Shown: positions 51,537 to 60,771 of the stretch, one piece after another | Layout of the letters: the number at the start of each line of letters is the position of its first letter | How positions within the stretch are numbered: position 1 is the stretch's first letter | The notes under the pieces: generated by a model | Told to the model about the DNA's origin: nothing | Database searches by the model: none | Seen by the model: the letters and a program-made list of their open reading frames with translations, nothing else | NCBI RefSeq assembly: GCF_002309535.1 | Contig: NZ_CP023275.1 | Span: 2,728,001 to 2,792,000, forward strand | DNA length: 64,000 nucleotides | Reading direction: 5' to 3' | Origin: Sulfurospirillum diekertiae | GTDB taxonomy: Bacteria; Campylobacterota; Campylobacteria; Campylobacterales; Sulfurospirillaceae | Translations under genes and position numbers: made by a program

Positions 51537-52754
51537 TTAACCTAAAGGTTCATTGACTTTAATCTCGCATTTACTGCTCTTATCACATTTGATATTCGCA
51601 TCAAAGTAGAAGATCTTACTCACATCAACTTTGGCATTTTTGAGTTTCAAAAATGCTTCCATAGATCTTCCGCCTGCTGAGCAGTTCATAATCACCACTT
51701 TACCTTTGGGTAGTTTTGCAGCAAATTCTGTTGCACTTAGTTTTCCTGCTTCGATATTGATAGCCCCTTTTATATGTCCATTGGCATATTCTGCGGCACT
51801 TCGTACATCGATAACAGCTACATTGGTTGGTATCTTATCACTAATGATCAGTGCTTTATACCACTCACCATCTACGGTTCCTTCATCTTCACCTAACTTT
51901 ATACCTTCAACAAATGCATCTTTCTTAGGACTTGGAGCGACATCTACTTTTTTAGCACCGCCTGCCGTGGTTTGGAGTCCAGCTTCTTTCCATTCTGGGT
52001 ATCCACCGGCATAGACACTAATTTTTTGATAACCAAACTCTTGGAGTTTTTTAGCTAAGTTATGGGATTTAGCACAATTATAACCTTCACAGAAACTTAC
52101 AATCGGTGTTGTTTTATCTATGGGCAAACGACCTTTTAGTGTATCAAGCTCTTCATCACTCATATACATTGAACCAGGAATTGTTCCTGCCATATATTTT
52201 GCATAAGGTCTTGCATCCATAAAGAGAGCTTTATTATTTTTAAAGAGGGTTTGGGCTGCTGGTAGACCTATCTCTGGGTAATTTTTAGCAATCCATTCTG
52301 GTTCACCTGCTTGGTAAAGTTTGACATTGGTAAAGCCATGTTCTTTCAGGTAGCCTGCAACGATTGGACTTTTTTCACAATCCCATCCACCACAGAAAAC
52401 AATAATCTCTTTATCTTTAGTGACTTTATCCAGTTGACCAATATATTGATCAATTTGAGTATCAGGAATATTCAAGCTTGATGGAATCGTACTTACTAAA
52501 TATTTTGGATTGGGTCGTGCGTCAATCAAGAGTGCTTTTGCTCCCTCTCTTGTTCCGTTCCCTATAGCGACTTTAACGTAAGCGTAATCCACATTCTCTA
52601 GTTTAAACTTCTCCATCAACTCTTTTACATGTAAAGTTGGTTCATTCAACACTTTTGCACTAGGCGATATTGTTGCCTCAGGTTGTTTCTCTGCGCATCC
52701 ACTCAACAACAATCCTATTACAACGATACTGCTCGCTAAAATCCTTATACTCAT
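51537..52754 (-). CDS. triple-rhodanese lipoprotein, copy 2
   Basis: 405 residues, same architecture as the protein at 43656: lipobox LSGC (Cys19), three rhodanese domains with CGGWDC, CEGYNC and CSAGGRS loops. By eye only about a dozen substitutions separate the mature domains, whereas residues 1-30 are quite different. It is the fourth gene of psr system 2. Expected role: membrane-tethered sulfane-sulfur carrier supplying PsrA in the periplasm. An internal and a 3' TTACATGTAA palindrome are shared with copy 1. Confidence 0.9.
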   Translation of the reverse strand: MSIRILASSIVVIGLLLSGCAEKQPEATISPSAKVLNEPTLHVKELMEKFKLENVDYAYVKVAIGNGTREGAKALLIDARPNPKYLVSTIPSSLNIPDTQIDQYIGQLDKVTKDKEIIVFCGGWDCEKSPIVAGYLKEHGFTNVKLYQAGEPEWIAKNYPEIGLPAAQTLFKNNKALFMDARPYAKYMAGTIPGSMYMSDEELDTLKGRLPIDKTTPIVSFCEGYNCAKSHNLAKKLQEFGYQKISVYAGGYPEWKEAGLQTTAGGAKKVDVAPSPKKDAFVEGIKLGEDEGTVDGEWYKALIISDKIPTNVAVIDVRSAAEYANGHIKGAINIEAGKLSATEFAAKLPKGKVVIMNCSAGGRSMEAFLKLKNAKVDVSKIFYFDANIKCDKSSKCEIKVNEPLG

Positions 52755-52789
52755 CTTCTCTCCTTTTTGGTTACTGGCTATTGTTAACT

Positions 52790-53959
52790 TTAATGAGTAC
52801 TTGTTTCATCCAAATTAAATATTTTATCGGCAAGATAATACATAAACAAAGCCAAGCCAATACCACCAAATCCAATTGCAAACTCAGCCGCAGAAGGGAA
52901 GTACTCTACAAATGTAGGTGCTAGTTGGTATTCTGAACGTTTGAGCATTGTCATAGGATAGAGTAATGTGTCATGAACCAAGTCATAGCGCATAAAGAAA
53001 ATACCCACCATACCTGATATAGAAGCATACACCGTTGCTTTAATGGCCTTTGCATTGCTGACTAAGATAATCGTAAATGGTATTAACATACCTAAAATTA
53101 ACTCCCCAAACCAAAAAGTAGGACTTTTCGTTGCATGCAAAATAGTTTCTGCTCGCTCTGGCATATCTCCATACAGTGCTGTTATGATTTTCCATGCTTC
53201 AAAGAAGATCAGTACGGCTAAAAGCATGCCTAAAATTTTTGAAAGTTTGACAAGCATCACAGTGATTTTTTCAGGAAAATTCATTTTGTATCTAAATCCA
53301 TACATTAAGAAAACTAAGTAACATCCTGTGATCATGGCAGAAAGAATGAAATAGACAGGATAAAAAACACCATTGGCAGAAGGTCTAGAGATCAAAAAGC
53401 CAAAAACAGCGCCAAGATTTGAGTGTGCTGCAAGACCGACTAAAAGACCGCAAATACCAAAGATTTTAGAAAAAGTATGATTCACTTTAATCGCTAGAAA
53501 GAAAAATTCTAAACAGATAAACGTAAGGTAAAGACCATACAAGGTTCCCATCCACCAAATAGCTGAAGTCAAACCTGGGGTTAAGACATTGTAAATCAAC
53601 ATTGTCATTGGGTGACCGATTTCTAAGCCAATAACGGCAAAACCTGAACTGATTGTGATAATTGCACCTGCAATGGCACGCTTACCAATTTGCTGAAACT
53701 CTGGAATTCCAAAAACATGCCCAATCGAAGAGATAATGCAAAGACCTGTACTGGAGACCACAAAGAAAACATACATTGCGATGAGTAACCCCCATGGATG
53801 TTGCCTCGTGACATTGTAAACATGGTGTCCATGTAAGATATACGCAACCGCACCCGCCATAAACGCGGCAAGAAGGGCTACGGTTGTAACTGCCATCACC
53901 ACATTCAGGGGCGTTTTTTCAAAATAAAAGAGTTTTTTCAAAGAAATTGTTTGCATCAT
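52790..53959 (-). CDS. psrC: NrfD/PsrC-type membrane subunit, system 2
   Basis: 389-residue hydrophobic protein with eight or nine helices, NrfD family (VIGLEIGHPMTMLIY and IWWMGTLYGLYLTFICLEFF are typical, cited in parts). Anchors system 2 and oxidises menaquinol. It is only distantly similar to the system 1 subunit, with different length and helix content, unlike the rhodanese that follows it. Six bases downstream of psrB. Confidence 0.82.
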   Translation of the reverse strand: MMQTISLKKLFYFEKTPLNVVMAVTTVALLAAFMAGAVAYILHGHHVYNVTRQHPWGLLIAMYVFFVVSSTGLCIISSIGHVFGIPEFQQIGKRAIAGAIITISSGFAVIGLEIGHPMTMLIYNVLTPGLTSAIWWMGTLYGLYLTFICLEFFFLAIKVNHTFSKIFGICGLLVGLAAHSNLGAVFGFLISRPSANGVFYPVYFILSAMITGCYLVFLMYGFRYKMNFPEKITVMLVKLSKILGMLLAVLIFFEAWKIITALYGDMPERAETILHATKSPTFWFGELILGMLIPFTIILVSNAKAIKATVYASISGMVGIFFMRYDLVHDTLLYPMTMLKRSEYQLAPTFVEYFPSAAEFAIGFGGIGLALFMYYLADKIFNLDETSTH

Positions 53960-53965
53960 AAACTC

Positions 53966-54535
53966 CTACAATATATAAAATAGTTTTGGTTTAGTACCCA
54001 AGTGACTTTTAACTTGGCGGTACTCTTTATTCACAAGTAACTGTGAAATTTCGCTATTTGGATCATCCAAGTCACCAAATACTCTGACTTTTGTCGGACA
54101 CGTTGCTTGACATGCTGTCGTTGTTTCACCATTGGCAAGCCTAGTATCCGAACAGAACGTACATTTATCAACCGTATTGGTTCGATTGTCAACATAACGT
54201 GCATCATAAGGACATGCATTAATACAGTAGGTGCATAAAATACATTTGGTTGGATCAACCATAACCATGCCATCTTTACTGTAATAGGTTGCATTGGTCG
54301 GACAGACTTGTTGACACGGTGCATTGTCGCAATGTTGACATTGACTTGGCTGATAGGTTTGAGAAGCGATAGAGATATTGGGAAATTGTCCTTCTGCCTC
54401 TTTAACACCTACCCAAATGCGATAATGATCGGGTAAGAGCAAAACACCATTTTCTTCTTTACATGCACTTTCACATGCTTTACAATTAATACAATTATTG
54501 TAATTTAGTGCCATTCCATAACGTGCCATAATCAA
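53966..54535 (-). CDS. psrB: four-cluster ferredoxin subunit (PsrB type), system 2
   Basis: 189 residues, four Cys groups as in system 1: CINCKACESAC, CQHCDNAPCQQVCP, CILCTYCINACP and CTFCSDT...CQATCP. Overlaps the 3' end of psrA by four bases. Shorter at the C-terminus than the system 1 protein, ending soon after PKLFYIL. Electron conduit between PsrC and PsrA. Confidence 0.9.
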   Translation of the reverse strand: MIMARYGMALNYNNCINCKACESACKEENGVLLLPDHYRIWVGVKEAEGQFPNISIASQTYQPSQCQHCDNAPCQQVCPTNATYYSKDGMVMVDPTKCILCTYCINACPYDARYVDNRTNTVDKCTFCSDTRLANGETTTACQATCPTKVRVFGDLDDPNSEISQLLVNKEYRQVKSHLGTKPKLFYIL

Positions 54536-56871
54536 ACCTTTCTAATTTCTACAATTGTGTCATGAAGACAAGAAGCTCCATGCATTGGCTCCATGCTATC
54601 TTCAATAATTGCTGCATCATTGCCGCCATTATGATATGCACGCGTTAATGCTTCAGAGTAATTACCAAATCCATGGATAAAGAAGAGTGTATCGGGTCCA
54701 ATTTTCTCTGTTGGATACGCTTTAATCGTTGTTTTACCCACTTTACTGACGACTTCAATTTTATCACCAAATTTGATACCCATTTTTTCTGCTGTACGTT
54801 TATTAATCCATGCAAAATTTTCAGGGACAAGATTGAGTAACATGCGATTGTTCGATGTACCAGATTGTGTAAATTGGGCATGGCGACCGGTTATAAATCT
54901 AAATTTACCAGCAGGAACTGCCATTTCATACTCTTTTTTCCATACAGGCATCGCATCAATACCTTTTTTAGCAAGTGCTGGGACTGAACACTCAACTTTA
55001 CCTGATGGCGTAGCAAATTTAGTATTCCTTACAGAATAAGCGCGTTTTGCATCGGGATAGTATTCGTAGTCATTCACACCCGTTTTTTTGAAATATTCAT
55101 TCATATTAGGATAGAAAACACCTTTTTCTTTTAATATCTCGGCTGCACCTTCATACTTAGCGACTGCATGCTCGTTAAGCTCTTCTTGTGAAGAAGCAAA
55201 CGGCTTGGTGAGATCAAAATCTCCATACGCCTTCTCTTCACCATCATCTTCAATGGATGACTGGACATCTTCATCGTATTTTTTTGTGATTTCAAACAGT
55301 GGTTTTGAAAGTTTTGCGCTAAGTCCTCGCATGATTTCCATAACAGGTTTACTCTCAAACATTGGGTCAACCACTTTATTGCGTTGAGCGATGGAAGGCT
55401 CAATACCCCCAAAAGAGACAACAGGATCTGTTCGCTCTAAGTAAGTACACTCAGGCAAAATAACATCACTCAGCATCACCGTATCGCTTGGCATCGTATC
55501 AATCGTTACGACTAAATCCAATTGCTTAAGGAACTCTGCTGTTTTAGCATTGTTTGGCATATTTTGCATAGGGTTATGTTTGTAGTTAAACAGTGCGCGA
55601 ATCGGATAAGGACTTCTTTTTTCTAGAACCATATTTCTAAATGCTACCCATGATCCAGAACCGCCCACTACAGCTGCCTCATCTTTTTCAATTCTAGGCT
55701 TTGCTTGTGCATACATTGGAGAAGGAATTTCATGCTCGACGAGCGCTAAACTTTTACCAAAACAGATACCGCCTTTAATATCAACACCACCACCCAATGC
55801 GCTAAAGATCGCTTGAGCACGACGCAATTGGAAATCATTTTTAGACCATGTCGTACGTCTTCCTTGGTAGTAAATTGATTGAGGCGCATTCACCATAAAA
55901 TCACGTGCAACTTGGTAAATATCAGCAGCTTTAATACCCGTAATTTTTTCAGCCCATTCGGGGGTATAGTTGTTACTTAAAATATGTTCTTTATAGGCAT
56001 CAAAACCATTAAAATAGTTTTCAACAAATGCTTTATTGTAAATCTCTTCTTTGATCGCAACATAAGTGAGTGCTAGAACAAAGGCTAAATCAGTTCCAAC
56101 ATTAATAGCAAGCCATTTGTCACTTTTGGCTGCAGTATTGGTAAAGCGAGGATCGACGGTTACAAGTTTTGCGCCACGACCTTTGGTACGTTTGAAAAAA
56201 TCCATTGTATCGGGAGTCACAATAGCTTCGGCACGATTAGCGCCTGCCATAATGACATACTTGGCATTGTCCAAATCGGCTTGACCATAACCGCCAATGG
56301 TGAGTGAATACCCTGAAACGGTTGTTGCAAGACAAAGACTTGCATGGTTAAGAAAATGAGAAGAGCCAAACATTGTAAAGAAACTGTGGAACGTATGTTC
56401 TGCCATACCTTCACCTGCACAAAAAGCTACCGTTGAACGGTTATCTTTCTCTTCATCTAAAATCTTGGTGAGTTTTTCATTAATGTAAGCATACGCTTCA
56501 TCCCAACTGACACGCTTAAACTTACCACTCCCTTTTTCTCCATCACGAATTAACGGATACTTCAAACGATCTGGATCGTACAGTGCCTGAATACCTGAAT
56601 TGCCTCTTGCGCAAAGCATATTGCGTGATTTTGGGAAAAGTGGGTTCGGATCAAGTTTTTCAACGACTCCATTGTGTACATGCGCAATGGCTGCACATTT
56701 ATTAACACACATCTCACATAATGTTGCTACTCTTTTATCTTCATTGCCAACTTTTTTGGCTGGTGATGTAGCGCTCGCCATAATGGAAGAGGAACTAAGG
56801 CTCACTCCGCCAGCGATAGACATCGCTACACTCCCTTGAAGAAATCTCCTTCTCGAGATCTCTACTTTCAT
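54532..56871 (-). CDS. psrA: molybdopterin oxidoreductase, polysulfide/thiosulfate reductase catalytic subunit, system 2
   Basis: 779 residues with Tat signal SRRRFLQGS, [4Fe-4S] ligands Cys52, 55, 59 and 87 (CX2CX3CX27C), a likely Mo-ligand Cys in NHASLCLAT and the same MGD-binding blocks as system 1 (GANRAEA, PRFTNTA, YYQGRRTTWSKND, FITGRHAQFTQS). Similar to system 1 over the whole length but clearly diverged, so the substrates or affinities may differ. It lies first in psrABC-rhodanese-small protein-LysR. The upstream gap is A/T-rich and contains large inverted repeats. Confidence 0.87.
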   Translation of the reverse strand: MKVEISRRRFLQGSVAMSIAGGVSLSSSSIMASATSPAKKVGNEDKRVATLCEMCVNKCAAIAHVHNGVVEKLDPNPLFPKSRNMLCARGNSGIQALYDPDRLKYPLIRDGEKGSGKFKRVSWDEAYAYINEKLTKILDEEKDNRSTVAFCAGEGMAEHTFHSFFTMFGSSHFLNHASLCLATTVSGYSLTIGGYGQADLDNAKYVIMAGANRAEAIVTPDTMDFFKRTKGRGAKLVTVDPRFTNTAAKSDKWLAINVGTDLAFVLALTYVAIKEEIYNKAFVENYFNGFDAYKEHILSNNYTPEWAEKITGIKAADIYQVARDFMVNAPQSIYYQGRRTTWSKNDFQLRRAQAIFSALGGGVDIKGGICFGKSLALVEHEIPSPMYAQAKPRIEKDEAAVVGGSGSWVAFRNMVLEKRSPYPIRALFNYKHNPMQNMPNNAKTAEFLKQLDLVVTIDTMPSDTVMLSDVILPECTYLERTDPVVSFGGIEPSIAQRNKVVDPMFESKPVMEIMRGLSAKLSKPLFEITKKYDEDVQSSIEDDGEEKAYGDFDLTKPFASSQEELNEHAVAKYEGAAEILKEKGVFYPNMNEYFKKTGVNDYEYYPDAKRAYSVRNTKFATPSGKVECSVPALAKKGIDAMPVWKKEYEMAVPAGKFRFITGRHAQFTQSGTSNNRMLLNLVPENFAWINKRTAEKMGIKFGDKIEVVSKVGKTTIKAYPTEKIGPDTLFFIHGFGNYSEALTRAYHNGGNDAAIIEDSMEPMHGASCLHDTIVEIRKV

Positions 56872-57311
56872 CGCGTCTCCTTGTTATCTTTTACCTTTAA
56901 GTTTCGTACTTTCAAATAATGTCAAAAAGTACGTCTTTCTAACTCCATTGTAAAGGTTAAATCTTATAAATAACTTACATTTTTGAATGAAGATTGCCCT
57001 AAAAATAGGATATACGGTGCAAATGCCCTATTTATCGAAAGATGAAGATTGAAAAAAAATAAAAAATTTTTCTCAAAAGAAGGTAAAAAGTTAATTTTAA
57101 TTGACATTTAGTAAATTATTTTTTCACTTTTTATGAAAAAATTGGCAAATAAGTAGTCTATTTTGTTTAAGTTTATTTAACTAAATAGCAGTTTTATGGG
57201 CATTTCTTTTACTAATTATAATAATTATAATTAGTAAAAGAAATAATTATTACGCCACAATAATAGTTAAATATTTTTTACTATTATAATAGTAATAATT
57301 AATTTATATAA
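56872..57311. promoter_or_regulatory. A/T-rich leader/promoter region of psr system 2
   Basis: On the minus strand TACAAT at 56947-56952 is the likely -10, aligned in context (CCTTTACAATG) with that of system 1. The leader has an inverted repeat CGTACTTT / AAAGTACG (56905-56933) around a TGTCAAA that also occurs, inverted, in the system 1 leader. Bases 57040-57310 are extremely A/T-rich and hold a 43-base perfect inverted repeat and a 16-base palindrome. No gene seen. Confidence 0.6.
57202..57244. repeat. 43-base perfect inverted repeat
   Basis: Arms of 21 bases (57202-57222 and 57224-57244) are exact complements around one central A; arm core is CTTTTACTAATTATAAT. A separate palindrome TACTATTATAATAGTA lies at 57279-57294. 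It lies between bioC and psr system 2, so it may terminate bioC, act as an operator, or both. Confidence 0.85.
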
Positions 57312-58013
57312 TTAAGCTTCTTTGGGCGTACCCCAAATAAAAAGCACTTCAAATTCAAGATATTCATGCGGGTAGTTTTGAATCAATGCTTTGGTTTGTG
57401 CCACATTTAACCTTCTTTGCCCACCACTAACACCACTTTTTTTGATGTAGCGAAATTTTGAAAGATTGTCATCAAAAAAGAGGCGAAACGTTTTGATTTC
57501 ATATTTACATGTAAAATGAGTTTCAAACATTTCGGCTAAGTGTTGCGCGTTGGGCAAAAAGGTAGGCAGATGACTCATCGCATAGATTGTTTCAAAAGTT
57601 TTATCGGTAAAAATGGCAAATGCCCCCTCTTTACATGTAAAGACCATTTGGGAGATTAACGCTTCAATATCATTGGCCCATTGCAGTGCAGAAGATGAAA
57701 CTAAAAGATCGTAGGGTGGTGTTAATTGCGAAAGTAATGTAAGTGACTCAAAATCCTCACAGATAATCTCGACCTCTTTACAGGTAGGGTGAAGATCACA
57801 CATACCTTGAGCACTGTCCACACCTGTAAAACGCTCAACCTGCCATGTAATATTTTTAAATACGGCACCACTTCCACACCCCAAATCTAAAATTGTTTTA
57901 GGCTGAGTTGTAATATGGGAAACTAAATAATGTGCTATATCTTGTTGTAATGCAGTGTAATCATCGTAACGATAGGCATTTTTAGAAAATTCTTTGATAT
58001 GTTTTGCGATCAT
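57312..58013 (-). CDS. BioC-like SAM-dependent methyltransferase
   Basis: 233 residues with motif I ILDLGCGSGAVF (about 41-52), TGVDSAQGM (motif post-I), YDLLVSSSALQWAND, which is highly typical of malonyl-ACP O-methyltransferase BioC, and a C-terminal VLFIWG strand. BioC starts biotin synthesis by masking malonyl-ACP. No other bio gene is adjacent, so the specific symbol is not assigned. Two TTACATGTAA palindromes in the gene read Phe-Thr-Cys-Lys. Confidence 0.78.
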   Translation of the reverse strand: MIAKHIKEFSKNAYRYDDYTALQQDIAHYLVSHITTQPKTILDLGCGSGAVFKNITWQVERFTGVDSAQGMCDLHPTCKEVEIICEDFESLTLLSQLTPPYDLLVSSSALQWANDIEALISQMVFTCKEGAFAIFTDKTFETIYAMSHLPTFLPNAQHLAEMFETHFTCKYEIKTFRLFFDDNLSKFRYIKKSGVSGGQRRLNVAQTKALIQNYPHEYLEFEVLFIWGTPKEA

Positions 58014-58128
58014 GTTAACAGAATATCCACTCTTTATAAACTACCTTTCTTTATAAAAATTTTCATTACTATTAATATTAAAAATTACAGCTATTTTTAC
58101 AACTAACTATTTATAAAAAATTTTGATT

Positions 58129-59445
58129 TTATCGAGCGCCTTTTTTGCTCAAAACTACTTTAAAAGTTTTGAGTAAGACAATAAAGTCCATCCAAAGAGA
58201 CCAGTTTTGAATATACCATATATCAAGCTCTTTTCTATTTTCAAAGGTAAGATCATTTCTTCCACTTACTTGCCACAGACCTGTGATACCTGGTTTTACC
58301 ATAAAAATAATATTTCGATTTTCTTTTATTTTATCCATCTCTTCAACCATATAGGGTCGAGGTCCTATTAAACTCATATTAGCTTTTAAAACATTTATTA
58401 TTTGTGGTAATTCATCAAGAGAACTTTGTCTTAAAAATTTTCCAATTTTTGTAATACGTGGATCATTTTGGTACTTATGGTAACGCTTAAAGTATTCGAT
58501 CTCTTCAGGGTTCACTTCAAGATACTTATCTAGAATGCTATCACCATCTTCATACATTGTTCTATACTTAAAACAAGTAAATATTTTTCCATCTTTACCT
58601 AATCGCTCTTGCCTGAAAAAAATAGACCCAATTGAATCTCGTTTAATTACAAAAGCAATAAATCCATGAAGTATAAGTACTAATGGCAAAACCAAGAACA
58701 TTAATAATTTTTCAAATATTTCTTTAAGAAAAATATTGCATGATTTTAAAAGTTCATTTTCAATATGAATAACAGATGTCCTAATGTTGAAATACTCCAT
58801 TATATTAACTTCTGCCAAATTCACTTTTGCAATATATGGCAAAATATAGAGATCTTTAGTTTCTTTCATATAACGGTCAAGATATAAATTAAGGGCATTA
58901 ATAGGCATATCTTTGGTAGCAATAAAAATAGCTTCATATTTTTTTGTAACACAACATAGCCCTAAATACCAATTATTTTTAAACTCTCGCTCAATAATAA
59001 TTTTTTGCTCCATATTACCAACTATTTTCACTTTTTTCTTAAAACAATTAAATGAAAAAAGAAATTTTTTTATATATCTTTTATATATTGGGAAAAGAAG
59101 AGTCATAAAACAAAAATACATTACAATAAAAGAGCGAGAATATTCAGTATTAATTCTACTGAGCATAATAAAAGAAAGAATGATGATAAAAGAAAGGCTT
59201 AATGCTTTAAAAACTAATTTAGTTTCTTCCCAAAAATCAAGCCTATATTTATAAAGTTTTTCATAAACTAATATCAGGGCTATAAGTATAAACACGGGCA
59301 TAAAATCTTCTTGATTTTTTAAACTCAAAGGAGGAATTTCATACGTTGTTATGCTATTACGTATCCAAGCAACCAAATGATATATCGCTATTATAAAAAT
59401 AAAATCAAGTAAAAAAAGCACTGTATTTACTAAGTATTTTTTCAT
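58129..59445 (-). CDS. polyprenyl-phosphate sugar-1-phosphate transferase (WbaP/exopolysaccharide type)
   Basis: 438 residues: four N-terminal helices (1-110), a divergent cytoplasmic region, then a bacterial sugar transferase domain (about 240-438) with a reentrant membrane segment, FRQERLGKDGKIFTCFKYRT, SLDELPQIINVLKANMSLIGPRPY (cited by parts SLDELPQ and LIGPRPY) and PGITGLWQVSGRND. It places the first sugar-phosphate on undecaprenyl phosphate for an exopolysaccharide or surface glycan. Last gene of the leftward cluster seen here, 27 bases after TolC-like. Confidence 0.9.
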   Translation of the reverse strand: MKKYLVNTVLFLLDFIFIIAIYHLVAWIRNSITTYEIPPLSLKNQEDFMPVFILIALILVYEKLYKYRLDFWEETKLVFKALSLSFIIILSFIMLSRINTEYSRSFIVMYFCFMTLLFPIYKRYIKKFLFSFNCFKKKVKIVGNMEQKIIIEREFKNNWYLGLCCVTKKYEAIFIATKDMPINALNLYLDRYMKETKDLYILPYIAKVNLAEVNIMEYFNIRTSVIHIENELLKSCNIFLKEIFEKLLMFLVLPLVLILHGFIAFVIKRDSIGSIFFRQERLGKDGKIFTCFKYRTMYEDGDSILDKYLEVNPEEIEYFKRYHKYQNDPRITKIGKFLRQSSLDELPQIINVLKANMSLIGPRPYMVEEMDKIKENRNIIFMVKPGITGLWQVSGRNDLTFENRKELDIWYIQNWSLWMDFIVLLKTFKVVLSKKGAR

Positions 59446-59472
59446 GATAATTATTCTATCTACTATTTACTT

Positions 59473-60771
59473 TTAACTTGTTTTAAAAATAACAGCATTA
59501 AGTTTTTCAATATCATATGGCGTTAATTTCCCAGTGATATTCAAAATTCCTACATAAGAATTAATAAGTGTATAAATGGAATCTATAAGTTTAAACTTTG
59601 TTTCATAAAGTTTTGATTTAGCATCTTCTAAATCAATAAGACTTTTAAGCCCATGGTCATGTCCCTTTTGAACAGCACTTAAATAAAGCTCAGCTGAATT
59701 TTCAGCATCTTTTTGAAGTGCTATATCTTTTATAGCTGCCTTATAATTCAGGATGAGTTCTTCATATTTTATTTTTACTTCTCGTTGTTGATCACTCAAA
59801 TCTTCTTTTGCAGAATTGAGCATAACTCTATTTTTTTCAATTTCAGAAGAAATTCTTCCTCCTTGAAAGATAGGAATTCTAAACTCAAGCATGACTCTAG
59901 TTTCCCTTTCATAATCAACCGTGTAAGAATCAGTATTATATTTTGTATGTGATAGACTTAAATCTAATTTTGGATAGTGCCCATATTTTGCAGCTTCAAT
60001 CTCTTTTTCATAAATTTTTGTCCCTAATTCTGCCATTTTAATATCTGGATTATTTTCTAACCCACCAAGAGACGAAATATTTAATAAATTATCTATTTCC
60101 AATGTATCAAAATCTACCGATGGAATAGATTCAACATCAATACCAGTCAAATTTTTTAACTTTACTTTTGATAATGCAAGTAAATTTTCTTGTTTGTGCA
60201 ACGTGATCTTAGCTTGCTCATATGACAACTTAGATTCTAAAAAATCCATTTTATTGGCTAAAGCAAGATTTAATTTTTCAGAGATTTGCTGATATTTAAC
60301 AAAATTTGTTTGCACATAAGAATTTGCAACAGCAACAGCGTTTTGATTTTTTAAGATAGAGATATATGCATCTGCAACTTTATAAGCAAGCTCTTGTTCT
60401 TGTTTTGTTAGATAAATCTTTGCAGAATCGACTTTCAGATCAGCACTTTCAATCTGCGCTATAATTTCAGGATGATAAATTACTTGACTCGCTGTAATAG
60501 AGGCTGAATTATACTTTTCTTTCCCATTTCTTTCATAATAATTAGTTGTATAATTTCTATTTGAATTGTCAAATGAAGCAAAAATTTGAGGATAAAGCTG
60601 TGACTCTGCTTGCTTAACATCTTCCTTTTTAGCATCGACTTGATAAGCCACTGAACGTAGTTTAGCTTCATATACAAGTGCTCTGTGATATGCTTCACTC
60701 AATGTCATTGCTGAACTATCGGCATACAACACTACAGAAGCACTTAAACATATTAAAATCTGTCGCACCAT
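59473..60771 (-). CDS. TolC-family outer-membrane channel
   Basis: 432 residues: signal peptide (about 1-18), two tandem OEP repeats with long alpha helices (about 25-215 and 230-415), YPQIFASFDNSNRNYTTNY and YPKLDLSLSHTKYNTDSY being the matching beta-strand regions of the two repeats. Forms the outer-membrane exit duct of a type I secretion system with the HlyD and ABC proteins encoded upstream. The start codon overlaps the stop of the glycosyltransferase gene (TAATG). Confidence 0.9.
   Translation of the reverse strand: MVRQILICLSASVVLYADSSAMTLSEAYHRALVYEAKLRSVAYQVDAKKEDVKQAESQLYPQIFASFDNSNRNYTTNYYERNGKEKYNSASITASQVIYHPEIIAQIESADLKVDSAKIYLTKQEQELAYKVADAYISILKNQNAVAVANSYVQTNFVKYQQISEKLNLALANKMDFLESKLSYEQAKITLHKQENLLALSKVKLKNLTGIDVESIPSVDFDTLEIDNLLNISSLGGLENNPDIKMAELGTKIYEKEIEAAKYGHYPKLDLSLSHTKYNTDSYTVDYERETRVMLEFRIPIFQGGRISSEIEKNRVMLNSAKEDLSDQQREVKIKYEELILNYKAAIKDIALQKDAENSAELYLSAVQKGHDHGLKSLIDLEDAKSKLYETKFKLIDSIYTLINSYVGILNITGKLTPYDIEKLNAVIFKTS

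Noticed and set aside
57312-58013. Firm naming as bioC
   Set aside because: Motifs fit BioC, but no other biotin gene is adjacent and related methyltransferases share them, so the symbol was left empty.
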